From Chloroflexota bacterium (GTDB lineage: Bacteria > Chloroflexota > Anaerolineae > J102), in NCBI GenBank assembly GCA_029782215.1, contig JAKOVD010000119.1, positions 32,473-96,472 of the forward strand: a DNA stretch of 64,000 nucleotides, given 5' to 3'. The stretch's first letter is position 1. The number at the start of each line of letters is the position of its first letter. The translations under genes and the position numbers were made by a program. Below, in pieces: positions 39,996-50,024 of the stretch. Under the pieces are notes generated by a model. The model ran no database searches. It saw only the letters and a program-made list of their open reading frames with translations, and was not told the DNA's origin.

Positions 39996-42461
39996 CTAGT
40001 CGAAATCCGATGCCAGGATGTCGTCGGTCTCGCCCACCTGCCCCTCTCCCGGCGAGGGCGGCAGGACCTCGCGTCCCCGGCTGCCACCCAGGTCTGGCCC
40101 CACGATCCCATCGTCTTCCATCATCTCGATGAGTCGCGCGGCACGCGAGTAGCCGATGCGCAGGCGGCGCTGCAGCAGGCTGGTGCTGGCGCGGCCGCTC
40201 TCGCGCACCACGGTGACAGCGTCCTTATAGAGCACATCGCGCCCCGACTCCTGCTCCGCCTGGGCAATCAGATCGTCCCAGAGCGGTCTCTGCGTGGGCG
40301 GCTCCATGGCTCCCAGGGTGCTGCTCGGCTCGTCGTCCATCAGGTCCGGTGAGTCGGTGAGAGGCCGTATGCCTCCCAAGGGGGACGTCCCCTGACCACG
40401 CCAGTAGCGCACGATGCGCACTACCTCGGCGTCCGATACGAACGCGCCCTGCAGGCGCGCCAGCTTGGCAGAGTCCGGGCGCATGAACAACATGTCGCCG
40501 CGACCCAGGAGCCGCTCTGCGCCGGGTGTGTCCAGGATCACGCGCGAGTCGATCTGGCTGGTTACGGCGAAGGCAATGCGCGAAGGGAAGTTCGCCTTGA
40601 TCAGGCCGGTGACGACGTTGACCGAGGGCCTCTGCGTGGCAATGATCAGGTGGATGCCTGTGGCGCGCGCCATTTGGGCAAGGCGGACGAGCGACTTCTC
40701 GACCTCCTCCGGCGCCATCATCATGATGTCGGCCAACTCGTCGATGATGACGACGATATACGGCATGATGCTTTTGCCGTCGGCCTGGCGCCGGGCATTG
40801 TAGACGTCGATATTGCGGGCGCCGGCCTTTTCAAAGTCCTTGTAGCGCCGGTCCATTTCCGTGGTCGCCCAATGCAGCACGGCCGTCACCTTTTCGATGT
40901 CTGTCACGACGCTGTCGATGAGGTGAGGGATGCCGTTGTAGCCGGTCAGCTCAACCCGCTTGGGGTCCACCATGACGAAGCGGAGCTGATCGGGCGTGTA
41001 CTGGAACATGAGAGAGCAGATGATGGCGTTGATGCACACCGACTTACCTGAGCCCGTGGCGCCCGCCACCAGCAGATGGGGCATGCGAGCCAGACTGGCC
41101 GCTACGGCGTGGCCCGAGACATCCTGGCCCAGGGCGATGCGCAGCGGCGCTTTCAGGCGCTCAAACTCTTCTGATTCGAGCACACTGCGCAGCGATACCA
41201 TGGCAATGTTGCGGTTTGGCACTTCCAGGCCAACGATGTTGCGGCCCGGCACCGGGGCTTCGATGCGGATCGGCGACGCCGCCAGGGCAAGCGACAGGTC
41301 GTTGGAGAGCGCCTGAATCTGGCTAACGCGCACCTTGACCCGCTTCTCTTCTCCCCGCACCTTGCGCGTGATGTACTCGGGCTTCAAGCCAAATTGGGTC
41401 ACTGCCGGTCCTTTGTTGACCTCGATGACCGTCACGGGGACGCCAAACGCCTCGAGTGTGTCCTCGATCACCCGGGCGCGTTCGGCAAGGTCCTCTTCCG
41501 AGATGTCGGCCACGCCGATATCCTCGAGCAGGCTGGTCACTTCGGGCAGCCGCCAGGCTGTACTGTCACCGCCGATAATCCGCATCACGGGCGGTGGAGG
41601 CGTCAAGGTCGCGGCGGCATGGGGTCGCGGCGGCGTGGGGTCAGGCGGCAGGGTGGTGATAGGGCCTTCCAGGTCCTCATAGCCGGAGCGCGCTTCCGCG
41701 CCGGCGCGGCGCCGCAACGCGACCCAGGCGCGCAAGCGTTCCCAGGGGGAACGGCTCTTACCCAGGGCATCGGGTTCGCCGCGCAGGCGCTGGGGTAAGG
41801 CCGTGATGAAATCGATGACCGCGCGTGCTGCCAGTGTGGCCCCACCCACCAACTGATCCAGGGTGATGCCCAGCACCAACACCAGGCCGATCGCGCCAAG
41901 AAACAGGAGAAACAGGATGGCAAGGTCAGCGCCCACGGTCAGGATGAGCCCCTGACTGATGGCCCAACCCATCAAGCCGCCCGACGAATTGGGGGTTGAA
42001 AGGAAACCGCCGTCGCCAACGCCGAGCAGGTGGGCGGTCGCCTGGAACGCCATCCACAGCAATGTCAGACCGACGACCTGTGAAACGCCGATGTCGATGC
42101 TGTGACCACTGCTCCGCAAGAAGAGGTACAGGCCGGCGCCGACGAACAGGATCGGCATGAGGTAGCGGCCTATGCCAAACAAAGCAGTCAGTTGGTCGAC
42201 CCACCATCCCGTCACCGCACCATTGGTGCTCAGGAGGGCGATGAAGGTCAGAACCCCCAACAGAACCAGGAGCACCCCCCACACAGCGCCATTGGCAATG
42301 ATGGCGAGAAGCTGTTCCTCCAGCGGGGGTTCTGTGCGACCGCTCTTGCCGCGCGGCGCGCTCTTTCCGCCTGGCGTGCCCTTGCCGTTCTTGCTGCCGT
42401 TGGCGGCCGCCTTGCGTTTGGTGAAGAAGGAAATGCCTAGCGGGCGCTTATTCATAGACAA
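39996..42461 (-). CDS. ftsK: DNA translocase FtsK/SpoIIIE
   Basis: N-terminal TM helices, VAGATGSGKSVCINAIICSLM, VMVDPKRVELTGYNGIPHL, C-terminal gamma winged helix LQRRLRIGYSRAARLIEMMEDDGIVGP. Confidence 0.95.
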   Translation of the reverse strand: MSMNKRPLGISFFTKRKAAANGSKNGKGTPGGKSAPRGKSGRTEPPLEEQLLAIIANGAVWGVLLVLLGVLTFIALLSTNGAVTGWWVDQLTALFGIGRYLMPILFVGAGLYLFLRSSGHSIDIGVSQVVGLTLLWMAFQATAHLLGVGDGGFLSTPNSSGGLMGWAISQGLILTVGADLAILFLLFLGAIGLVLVLGITLDQLVGGATLAARAVIDFITALPQRLRGEPDALGKSRSPWERLRAWVALRRRAGAEARSGYEDLEGPITTLPPDPTPPRPHAAATLTPPPPVMRIIGGDSTAWRLPEVTSLLEDIGVADISEEDLAERARVIEDTLEAFGVPVTVIEVNKGPAVTQFGLKPEYITRKVRGEEKRVKVRVSQIQALSNDLSLALAASPIRIEAPVPGRNIVGLEVPNRNIAMVSLRSVLESEEFERLKAPLRIALGQDVSGHAVAASLARMPHLLVAGATGSGKSVCINAIICSLMFQYTPDQLRFVMVDPKRVELTGYNGIPHLIDSVVTDIEKVTAVLHWATTEMDRRYKDFEKAGARNIDVYNARRQADGKSIMPYIVVIIDELADIMMMAPEEVEKSLVRLAQMARATGIHLIIATQRPSVNVVTGLIKANFPSRIAFAVTSQIDSRVILDTPGAERLLGRGDMLFMRPDSAKLARLQGAFVSDAEVVRIVRYWRGQGTSPLGGIRPLTDSPDLMDDEPSSTLGAMEPPTQRPLWDDLIAQAEQESGRDVLYKDAVTVVRESGRASTSLLQRRLRIGYSRAARLIEMMEDDGIVGPDLGGSRGREVLPPSPGEGQVGETDDILASDFD

Positions 42462-42588
42462 CCGAATAGCTCATTTGTTCGCAAGGCATTATATCAGCTT
42501 CTGTCAAGTTGGGCAATCGTCTGCCGCCAACGGGCGGCGGCGCCATTTCGCTGTCGAAGGGAGTCCATCCTGGCGACGTCTTCCCGCT

Positions 42589-44250
42589 CTAGATCTCCAC
42601 CACTAGGGGCAGAATCATGGGGCGGCGGCGGATGCGGCGATAGCAGAAGTCGGCCAGGGCCGTGTGGACGTGTTCGGCGACTGCGGAGGCGCTCTCCTGG
42701 CGCTCCAGCACATCCCACACGACTTCCTTGGCTTCTTCAATCAACGCGTCGGCGCCCGCCATATGGACGAACCCGCGAGAGAGGATCTCCGGTCCCAGCA
42801 CCACATCCCCCGTCTCCTCGTCGAGGCCGATGACCACGGCGATGAAGCCATCGCGTGCCAGGAGTCTGCGGTCACGAAGCACCACGGCTCCGACGTCTCC
42901 CACTCCCAACCCATCCACGAACACCGGGCCGCAGCTGATCTTCTCGGCAGGCAAGATCCAGTCGGGACCCACCTCCATCACCTGGCCGTTTTCGATGGCA
43001 AAGGTGTTTTGAGGGGCAATCCCCATTTCGCGGGCGAGGTGGGCGTGCAGCACCAACTGCCGGTATTCGCCGTGGATCGGAATCACGTACTGGGGACGCA
43101 GCAGGTCGATCATGCGCTTCTGGTCCTCGCGACTCCCGTGCCCACTGACATGGACTTCCGACAGCTCGTCGTAGTAGACATCGGCGCCCAAACGAAAGAG
43201 GTTGTCCAGGGTGCGATGGATCATGCGTTCGTTGCCGGGAATCGGCGAAGCGCTGACGATCACCGTATCCCCTCTGCCGATGTGGACGTGCCGGTACTGT
43301 CCCTGACTCATGCGCACGAGCGCACTGGTCGGCTCACCCTGGCTGCCTGTGCAGACGATGACAACCTTGTCGGCCGGCAGGTGGCCCATCTGGTCGGCGG
43401 TGAGCAGCCCCTCGACTGGGGGTGTCAGGTAGCCGAGGTCCATGGCCATGCGCGCATTCTGAATCATGCTGCGGCCGGTGACGCCAACACGCCGGCCACG
43501 GTGTTTGGCGGCGTGAATCACCTGCTGGATGCGTGAGATATTGGAGGCAAAGGTGGCGACGATGACGCGCCCGGGCGCCCGCGCCAGCAAATTGTCGAGG
43601 ACCTGCTCGAGTGTCTTCTCCGAGGGTGTGTAGCCGGCCACCTCAGCGTTGGTGGAATCTGACAGGAGCAGGCGCACACCTTCGCTGCCCAATGTGGCCA
43701 GCCTGGCGACATCGGTCAGGCGGCCGTCGACAGGAGAGTCGTCAAATTTGTAGTCAGTGACGTGCACGATCACGCCCACAGGCGTGCGCAGAACGACGCC
43801 CACGACGTCGGGGATGGAGTGGCAGAGATGAACGAACTCGACACGGAAAGGTCCGAGGGGGAGCTGCGTCTGCTCGTCGACGAGGCGCAGGTCGGCGGTC
43901 TCCAACAGCCGGTGCTCGCGCAGCTTATTCTCGACCAGGCCCAGGGTCAGCCGCGTGCCATAGATGGGGACGTTGAGCCGGGTCAGGATATAGGGAAGGG
44001 CGCCGATATGATCCTCGTGCCCGTGTGTCAGGACGATGCCTTTGACCAGGGGTGCGCGGTCCAGCAGGTAGGTGATGTCGGGGATGACCAGGTCGATGCC
44101 TGGCATGTCGTCTTCGGGAAACATGAGTCCAGCATCGACGGCGAGAATGGTATCGCCGTACTCAAAGGCCATCATGTTCTTGCCGAATTCCCCCAGCCCT
44201 CCCAAGGGAATGATGCGGAGAGTACCAGAATTTGAAGCTGCGGTGATCAA
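42589..44250 (-). CDS. rnj: ribonuclease J
   Basis: GGLGEFGKNMMAFEYGDTILAVDAGLMFPEDDMPGIDLVIPDI, THGHEDHIGALPYIL, VIPIHGEYRQL. Confidence 0.95.
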   Translation of the reverse strand: MITAASNSGTLRIIPLGGLGEFGKNMMAFEYGDTILAVDAGLMFPEDDMPGIDLVIPDITYLLDRAPLVKGIVLTHGHEDHIGALPYILTRLNVPIYGTRLTLGLVENKLREHRLLETADLRLVDEQTQLPLGPFRVEFVHLCHSIPDVVGVVLRTPVGVIVHVTDYKFDDSPVDGRLTDVARLATLGSEGVRLLLSDSTNAEVAGYTPSEKTLEQVLDNLLARAPGRVIVATFASNISRIQQVIHAAKHRGRRVGVTGRSMIQNARMAMDLGYLTPPVEGLLTADQMGHLPADKVVIVCTGSQGEPTSALVRMSQGQYRHVHIGRGDTVIVSASPIPGNERMIHRTLDNLFRLGADVYYDELSEVHVSGHGSREDQKRMIDLLRPQYVIPIHGEYRQLVLHAHLAREMGIAPQNTFAIENGQVMEVGPDWILPAEKISCGPVFVDGLGVGDVGAVVLRDRRLLARDGFIAVVIGLDEETGDVVLGPEILSRGFVHMAGADALIEEAKEVVWDVLERQESASAVAEHVHTALADFCYRRIRRRPMILPLVVEI

Positions 44251-44277
44251 AACGGTCTCCTGCTGGTCAGGGGGTGC

Positions 44278-44961
44278 TCAAAACAGGGTGAGTTGCTCAA
44301 GGTCGTCGGGTTCGTCGGAGGCCTGGCTGGCAGAGCGCTGCTGCCGGATGCTGGCAACGAGAGCGGGAATGGTTGCAAAGTCCTTCTGCAAGTCCTGGTG
44401 CCATTCCGGATTGCGCAGGACGGCGGCAGGATGGTACAGGGGCAGCACGATGCGTCCTTCCAGCGGCAGCGGTTGGCCATGAATGCGGGTGATACGGGCT
44501 GTCGGGGGAAAGAACCGCGCCATGGAGAAGCGTCCAAGGGTCACGATCAAGAGCGGGTCGATGATCTCGATCTGCCTGTCCAGGTAGGTGCGGCAGGCAT
44601 CGATTTCGTCAGGAAGCGGGTCACGGTTGTTCGGAGGCCGGCACTTGATCACGTTGGCGATGAACACCTGCTGCCTGGTCAAGCCGATGCTTGTGAGAAG
44701 GCTCTCCAGCAGTTGGCCGGAGCTACCGACAAACGGCCGCCCCTGTTGATCCTCATGGTACCCAGGTCCCTCGCCGATGAACAAGATCTCGGCATCTGGC
44801 GGGCCTTCGCCGGGGACCGCCCGGACGCGCAGGCGCCCCAGAGGACATTTCTGGCAGCCGCGCACCTGGGTCGCAAGCGCTTCGAGTTCCTGGAGCCTGT
44901 CGCTCATAAGATGATGGGGCGGCGCGTGGTCGTCCGGCGGTCTGGGGCCTGGCTGTGTCAA
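44278..44961 (-). CDS. type-4-like uracil-DNA glycosylase
   Basis: CQKCPLGRLRVRAVPGEGPPDAEILFIGEGPGYHEDQQGRPFVGSSGQLL, NVIKCRPPNNRDP, LPLYHPAAVLRNP. Confidence 0.92.
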   Translation of the reverse strand: MTQPGPRPPDDHAPPHHLMSDRLQELEALATQVRGCQKCPLGRLRVRAVPGEGPPDAEILFIGEGPGYHEDQQGRPFVGSSGQLLESLLTSIGLTRQQVFIANVIKCRPPNNRDPLPDEIDACRTYLDRQIEIIDPLLIVTLGRFSMARFFPPTARITRIHGQPLPLEGRIVLPLYHPAAVLRNPEWHQDLQKDFATIPALVASIRQQRSASQASDEPDDLEQLTLF

Positions 44962-45557
44962 TCAGGCGGGTGGGAGGGTGTTCTGGGGAGAAGACGGCCT
45001 GCTGTCTCAGCTCCCCAAATGCTCTGCAACTGCGTTTCGACGGCAATCAGCTCGGAGCGAACCTGAGTCGGGTCCAGGTGGCTCCGAGTCATAATGATAG
45101 CGTCTTCATTGTTATCACTGTAATAGCGCCGCCGCGTGCCAACGTTCTCGAAGCCATGGCGAAGGTACAAGGCCTGCGCCCGCTGGTTCGAGGCTCGCAC
45201 CTCCAGCGTGATCTCGAAGCAGCCCATTTCGATGGACAGAAGCACCAGCTTGAGGAGCAGGTAGCTGCCAAGCTGCCGGCCGGTGACATCGGGGTGTGTG
45301 GCAATGGTGGGAACATGAGCGGCGTCTCCCATCTGCCAGATGCCGCCATAGGCCAACAAGGGCGGCAGTGATGCCACCGTGGCCCGCAGAACGCGATAGT
45401 GTGACCACGGGTTGGCGGTCAGTTCGCGGCGGTAGATGCCGCTGGTCCAAGCCAGTGAGAAGACGCGCCGTTCGATGGCCATGACCTGGGGGATGTCATC
45501 CAGATGCATGGCATCGAGCCGGAAGGGCAGAGGAGGAAGCGTTGAGGGGTTTGGCAT
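44958..45557 (-). CDS. rimI: ribosomal-protein-alanine N-acetyltransferase-like GNAT
   Basis: HLDDIPQVMAIERRVFSLAWTSGIYRREL, EVRASNQRAQALYLRHGFENVGTRRRYYSDNNEDAIIM; next to tsaB/tsaE. Confidence 0.85.
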   Translation of the reverse strand: MPNPSTLPPLPFRLDAMHLDDIPQVMAIERRVFSLAWTSGIYRRELTANPWSHYRVLRATVASLPPLLAYGGIWQMGDAAHVPTIATHPDVTGRQLGSYLLLKLVLLSIEMGCFEITLEVRASNQRAQALYLRHGFENVGTRRRYYSDNNEDAIIMTRSHLDPTQVRSELIAVETQLQSIWGAETAGRLLPRTPSHPPD

Positions 45558-45613
45558 CGATGGAGGGAACAGCCGGGCGGCCCTCGCACGGACCGATGTG
45601 CGGTGACGTCTTC

Positions 45614-46288
45614 TTAGCCCAGGTAGATGGGGCTGAGGGTGGCGGGATCGTCGAATGCTCCTGCCTGCCAGCGCCGCCACGCCATCTCTGCCAGCACACC
45701 GGCGCGTCGTACCGCCAGGGAGGGCGGCGCGATCTTTGCCTGGCCCGGCCATTGCTTCCGGATCACGTCGGCGTCCTGAGGACTGAGCTCGCCGGCAAAG
45801 CACACCGGCGGGCTTAGCAGCGGCAGGACCTCATCCAGGCGGTCGAGCCGCCAGTCGGTCAGCCGCGACAACTCACTGGTTCCAGGGCCAGCGAGCCCAT
45901 TGCCATGAGGGGCGTAGAGCGCCCAGGCATAGCGTCCCCTGCCCGCCGACACCAGAGCGCAAAGGGGCAGGCTGGGGTCCTGATGAGGATAGGCGACAAT
46001 GTCGAGGGTGGGAAGGCCAATCAGCGGCAGGTTGCGCGCAAAGACGATGCCTTTTGCCAGACTCAAGGCGACGCGGGTTCCCGTGTAGGAACCTGGACCA
46101 ATGCTGGCGGCCACCGCAGTCAAGCTGGCCGGCGTGACATGGACAAGTCGCAACACGGCATCGACCTGGGGCGCCAGGTCAACCGTGTGGCGGCGCTGTG
46201 AACGCCACGTGGTCTCAGCTAGGACCTGCTGCCCATCATAGAGGGCAACGGAGGCGAAGTCGGTGGCCGAGTCAAGTGCGAGTAGCAT
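45614..46288 (-). CDS. tsaB: tRNA t6A modification protein TsaB
   Basis: MLLALDSATDFASVALYDG, VAASIGPGSYTGTRVALSLAKGI. Confidence 0.9.
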   Translation of the reverse strand: MLLALDSATDFASVALYDGQQVLAETTWRSQRRHTVDLAPQVDAVLRLVHVTPASLTAVAASIGPGSYTGTRVALSLAKGIVFARNLPLIGLPTLDIVAYPHQDPSLPLCALVSAGRGRYAWALYAPHGNGLAGPGTSELSRLTDWRLDRLDEVLPLLSPPVCFAGELSPQDADVIRKQWPGQAKIAPPSLAVRRAGVLAEMAWRRWQAGAFDDPATLSPIYLG

Positions 46289-46335
46289 GGTCGGATGGCG
46301 GCGGGAGAAAGGCTGCCCAACAGGAGAAGGGGTGC

Positions 46336-46782
46336 TCAGGACGAGCGGTGGTCGGTCAAGACGATGCGGCGCTGGCCGGGTGCGACACCTGTCAGCTCGA
46401 TGTCAAGCCGCGCCTTGGGAAGCAGTGGTTGGATGCGTTCAGCCCATTCGATGAGAACGAAGCCCTCATCGAATAACTCCTCAAGCCCCACTGTTCGGGC
46501 CTCGCTCACGGCCTGGTCGAGGCGTTCACTGAGGCGGTAGCAGTCGGCGTGATAGAGAGTGCCGCCCAGGGGCAACGCGTACTCGTTGATCAGAGTGAAG
46601 GTTGGGCTGGTGACAGGAACGGTGACGCCAAGCCCGGCGGCGAAGCCCTTGACGAGAACGGTCTTGCCGGCGCCCAAATCGCCGTACAGGGCAATGACCA
46701 AAGGGGGGCTCAGGCCCGCAGCCAGTTGCGCTGCCCAGGCCTGCGTGGCTTCGGGGCTGTCGCTCAGAAAAGTCACCGGCAT
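46336..46782 (-). CDS. tsaE: tRNA t6A modification ATPase TsaE
   Basis: ALYGDLGAGKTVLVKGFAAGLG, VTSPTFTLINEY, YHADCYRL, VLIEWAERI; start MPVTFLSD chosen over 47616. Confidence 0.92.
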   Translation of the reverse strand: MPVTFLSDSPEATQAWAAQLAAGLSPPLVIALYGDLGAGKTVLVKGFAAGLGVTVPVTSPTFTLINEYALPLGGTLYHADCYRLSERLDQAVSEARTVGLEELFDEGFVLIEWAERIQPLLPKARLDIELTGVAPGQRRIVLTDHRSS

Positions 46783-46884
46783 GGGCGGATTGTAGCGGAC
46801 AGAGGGCAGGAGGCCAAACCCCATGTCAAGATCGAGGATTGCTGCAGCCTGGCGCCGATCTTGTGGTAAGCTTGGGATACTTAT

Positions 46885-47628
46885 ATGCGTATCGTTGTCA
46901 TCTCCGACGTCCACGCCAACCTGATCGCCTTGCGCGAGGTCCTGAAAGGCAGTGACGAACTGCAGCGGGACGCCCTCTGGTGCCTGGGTGACGTGGCCGG
47001 TTATGGACCAGAGCCGCAGGCCTGCATCGATCTGGTGCGGGAGGCTGCTTCCTTGTGTCTGGCCGGCAATCACGATCGGGCCGTCACCGGCCAGCTGTCG
47101 TTGGCGGATTTCAGCCCTGATGCCAGGGCGGCAGCCGAGTGGCAGCAAAGCCAGATCGATGCCGAGGGCCTGGCCTGGCTGGCGAGCCTGCCGAGCCTGA
47201 CAGAGGAAGCAGGCGTCACGCTCACTCATGGCAGCCCCCGTGGCCCAGTATGGGAATATGTGATCAACGAAACGATTGCCAGCGCCAACGCCGCCTTCTT
47301 CGACACCTCCCTGTGCCTGATTGGCCATAGCCATCTGGCGATCGCCTGGCTGCTTGAGACAAGCCATTGGCGCCAGCGAGCGGCCCTTGTTCGCCAGGCG
47401 CCGGACGAGCCGCTGAGGCTGAACGAGCCCATGCGGTGGCTGCTCAACCCTGGGAGCGTGGGACAACCGCGCGATGGCGATCCCCGCGCCAGCTATGCTT
47501 TGTTGGACACCGATGCCATGACCTGGACCTGGCACCGCCGGACCTATGACGTTGACGCTGTCGAGCGGGCGATCCGCGAGATGGGGCTGCCACCGCGGTT
47601 GGGACAGCGGCTCCACTCAGGTTGGTAG
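46885..47628 (+). CDS. metallophosphoesterase (YfcE/YmdB-like)
   Basis: RIVVISDVHANLIALREVL, WCLGDVAGYGPEPQACIDLVRE, AGNHDRAV, LIGHSHLA. Confidence 0.9.
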   Translation: MRIVVISDVHANLIALREVLKGSDELQRDALWCLGDVAGYGPEPQACIDLVREAASLCLAGNHDRAVTGQLSLADFSPDARAAAEWQQSQIDAEGLAWLASLPSLTEEAGVTLTHGSPRGPVWEYVINETIASANAAFFDTSLCLIGHSHLAIAWLLETSHWRQRAALVRQAPDEPLRLNEPMRWLLNPGSVGQPRDGDPRASYALLDTDAMTWTWHRRTYDVDAVERAIREMGLPPRLGQRLHSGW

Positions 47629-47709
47629 CCGGTCATCGTCTGCGGAACAAGGGCGCAGCACCAGGCGTCTTATTGCGCACGAACGCTGCACATCAAGGAG
47701 GAGAAACCC

Positions 47710-48651
47710 ATGAAAAAGTTGTTCTTTGCCCTTATTGTCGTTGTCCTTGTCCTGTCCGGCTGCGGCGCGTCGCGGGCGCCCACGGCCGACATGGGCAGTA
47801 CGCAAGCCGTAGTCGAGGCGCCCGCGGCTGCGGCGCCGGCGCCGGAGGCCAAGGGCTCAACGGCGGGTGGAGGTGGAGCCCCCATGGTCCCGGATGAGAA
47901 GGTCGTGGACGCGCGCATGATCGTCTACAACGGCAACATGACCTTGATCGTCAAGGACACCGATGCTACGGCAAAAGATGTCGAGACCCTGGCCAAGTCG
48001 CTGGAAGGCTACGTGGCCAATGCCAACTCCTTCCGCGACCCAAGCGGCGTCATGATCTACAACGTCACCCTGCGCGTGCCGGCCTCCAAATTCGATGCCG
48101 CCCGCGAGGCGCTGCGAGGGATGGCAGTGCGCGTCGACAATGAATCGGTCAACACGGACGATGTGACCGATCAGTACTATGACCTGGCGGCCCGGCTCAA
48201 GACGCTGCAGGCGACCGAACAGCAGCTCCTGGACCTGCTACAGGAGACACGCGAGCGCGGCGGCAAGGTCGAGGACATCATGTCCATCTATCGGGAGCTG
48301 GTCAACGTGCAAAGCGAGATCGAGTCCCTGCAGGGGCAGATCAATCGTCTTGACAAGCTTGTGGCCCTCTCAACGCTGACCCTCAACATTCAGCCGGATT
48401 CGCTGGCGACGCCCATCAGCACCGGATGGCGTCCGCTGGAAACGCTGAAGAACAGTATCTCCGCCCTTCTCAACGTGCTGCGGGGCCTGGTAGATGTGTT
48501 CATCTACCTGATCGTCGTCGTCCTGCCCGTTCTGCTGATTCTGGCGATACCGGTTATTCTGGTGGTTCTTGTCCTGCGCTGGATCATCCGGCGCCTGCGC
48601 AAGCCGGCAGCCAAGCCGCAGGAACCACCCGCGACGGCGCCAAAGCAGTGA
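47710..48651 (+). CDS. DUF4349-domain lipoprotein
   Basis: Lipobox VLVLSGCGA, MIVYNGNMTLIVKDTDATAKDVE, coiled coil, C-terminal TM. Confidence 0.85.
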   Translation: MKKLFFALIVVVLVLSGCGASRAPTADMGSTQAVVEAPAAAAPAPEAKGSTAGGGGAPMVPDEKVVDARMIVYNGNMTLIVKDTDATAKDVETLAKSLEGYVANANSFRDPSGVMIYNVTLRVPASKFDAAREALRGMAVRVDNESVNTDDVTDQYYDLAARLKTLQATEQQLLDLLQETRERGGKVEDIMSIYRELVNVQSEIESLQGQINRLDKLVALSTLTLNIQPDSLATPISTGWRPLETLKNSISALLNVLRGLVDVFIYLIVVVLPVLLILAIPVILVVLVLRWIIRRLRKPAAKPQEPPATAPKQ

Positions 48652-48674
48652 GTCTTGAAGATCGAAACCGGGTC

Positions 48675-48702
48675 CCGGGGAGCGCCAGCCAGCGCTCCCC
48701 GG
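48675..48702 (+). terminator. strong GC hairpin after the DUF4349 gene
   Basis: 11-bp perfect stem ccggggagcgc/gcgctccccgg, 6-nt loop; no clear T tract. Confidence 0.4.
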
Positions 48703-48837
48703 CCTCGCGCCCTCGTCCCAACTGTACCACAATGTACATCCTGCACCTTCGTCAGGGTCTAGAATAGGCACCATCACCTATTGTCGCAGGTCGCCATCCT
48801 CGTGCTGTCGTCTGAGGTGGCTTCTTCCGGAGTCTCC

Positions 48838-49941
48838 ATGTTTGGTCAATTCCAGCTTACCAGTCTGGCTGTCATCCCTGTTCTCGGGTTTCTGATTTTC
48901 GTACACGAACTGGGCCATTTCCTCGCCGCTCGTTGGATGGGCATTCGCGTGCTCGAATTCGGCTTCGGCTATCCCCCGCGGATGTTCAAGCTCTTCGAAC
49001 GCAGCGGCGTTGAGTATACGGTGAACTGGCTGCCCCTCGGCGGCTTTGTGCGCATGGCCGGCGAAGATGGTGACTTTGGCGCGGAAGGCAGCATGGCCGC
49101 CGCTCCCCCCTGGCGGCGTATCATCGTCCTGGTTGCCGGTCCTTTCATGAATCTGCTGACGGCAGTCGTTGTCTTCGCCATCGTGCTGACCGCGGGCGTG
49201 CCCACCTATCCCGTGCGTCTGGTCGCCGTGTCAGAAGGTGGGCCGGCGGCGGTGGCGGGACTCCAGGCAGGAGATGTCATTTCGGCCGTTGATGGCAAAG
49301 AGGTGGTGGGTCTGCAGGCGGTCAGCCAGGCCATCCGCTCCCATGCCGGCCAGCCCGTCTCCGTCACCTTCACGCGCGGTCAGGAGACGATGACGGTGAC
49401 GCTTGTGCCGCGTTTGCCCGCGGACACCCCCGCTGGACAGGGCGCCGCCGGGATTCAGATCGAGGAATTTGAGCCGCCGACGGGGCCGCAGCTTGTGCGC
49501 TCGAATGTCGTGAGCGCCTTGATCGGCGGCGTCGACCGCACCATCGGGCTGATCGTCCTGATGGTGGGCGGGTTGGCCCAGCTCATCCAGGGATTGATCT
49601 CACCCAAGGTTGCCCTGCCCGAAGGCGGCGTGGGAGGTGTGGTCGCCATCGGCCGCATCACGGCCCAGGTGGCCCAGCAGGGGTGGCGCCAATTGCTGAC
49701 CCTGACGGCATTTCTCAGCGTCAACCTGGCGATCTTGAACCTCTTGCCCATCCCGGCCCTGGACGGCGGTCGCATCCTCTTTGCCATCGTGGAGGCGGTA
49801 CGGCGCAAGCGCATCCCCCCCGAGAAAGAAGCGCTCGTCCATCTGGCCGGTTTCGCCGTCCTCATCGCCTTCATGCTGTTCATCACGTTTATCGACGTGA
49901 GCAACTGGCTGGCGGGCAAGCCAGCGCTGCCGGGGGGATGA
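48838..49941 (+). CDS. rseP: site-2 protease RseP with PDZ domain
   Basis: FLIFVHELGHFLAARWMG, PDZ segment, NLLPIPALDGGRILF. Confidence 0.92.
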   Translation: MFGQFQLTSLAVIPVLGFLIFVHELGHFLAARWMGIRVLEFGFGYPPRMFKLFERSGVEYTVNWLPLGGFVRMAGEDGDFGAEGSMAAAPPWRRIIVLVAGPFMNLLTAVVVFAIVLTAGVPTYPVRLVAVSEGGPAAVAGLQAGDVISAVDGKEVVGLQAVSQAIRSHAGQPVSVTFTRGQETMTVTLVPRLPADTPAGQGAAGIQIEEFEPPTGPQLVRSNVVSALIGGVDRTIGLIVLMVGGLAQLIQGLISPKVALPEGGVGGVVAIGRITAQVAQQGWRQLLTLTAFLSVNLAILNLLPIPALDGGRILFAIVEAVRRKRIPPEKEALVHLAGFAVLIAFMLFITFIDVSNWLAGKPALPGG

Positions 49942-49960
49942 GATAACGTAACCTCGCGCG

Positions 49961-49996
49961 AAGCCGCCGATGGCTTGAATTCTCCATCGGCGGCTT
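49961..49996. terminator. bidirectional terminator-like hairpin between convergent genes
   Basis: 13-bp perfect stem aagccgccgatgg/ccatcggcggctt, 10-nt loop, between rseP (+) and GT39-like gene (-). Confidence 0.6.
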
Positions 49997-50024
49997 TGCC
50001 TGGGGTCGTCACCGGTGGGGAAGG

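Noticed and set aside
46336-47616. 426 aa version of TsaE
   Set aside because: The N-terminal extension is antisense to the metallophosphoesterase gene; the family begins near MPVTFLSD at 46782.
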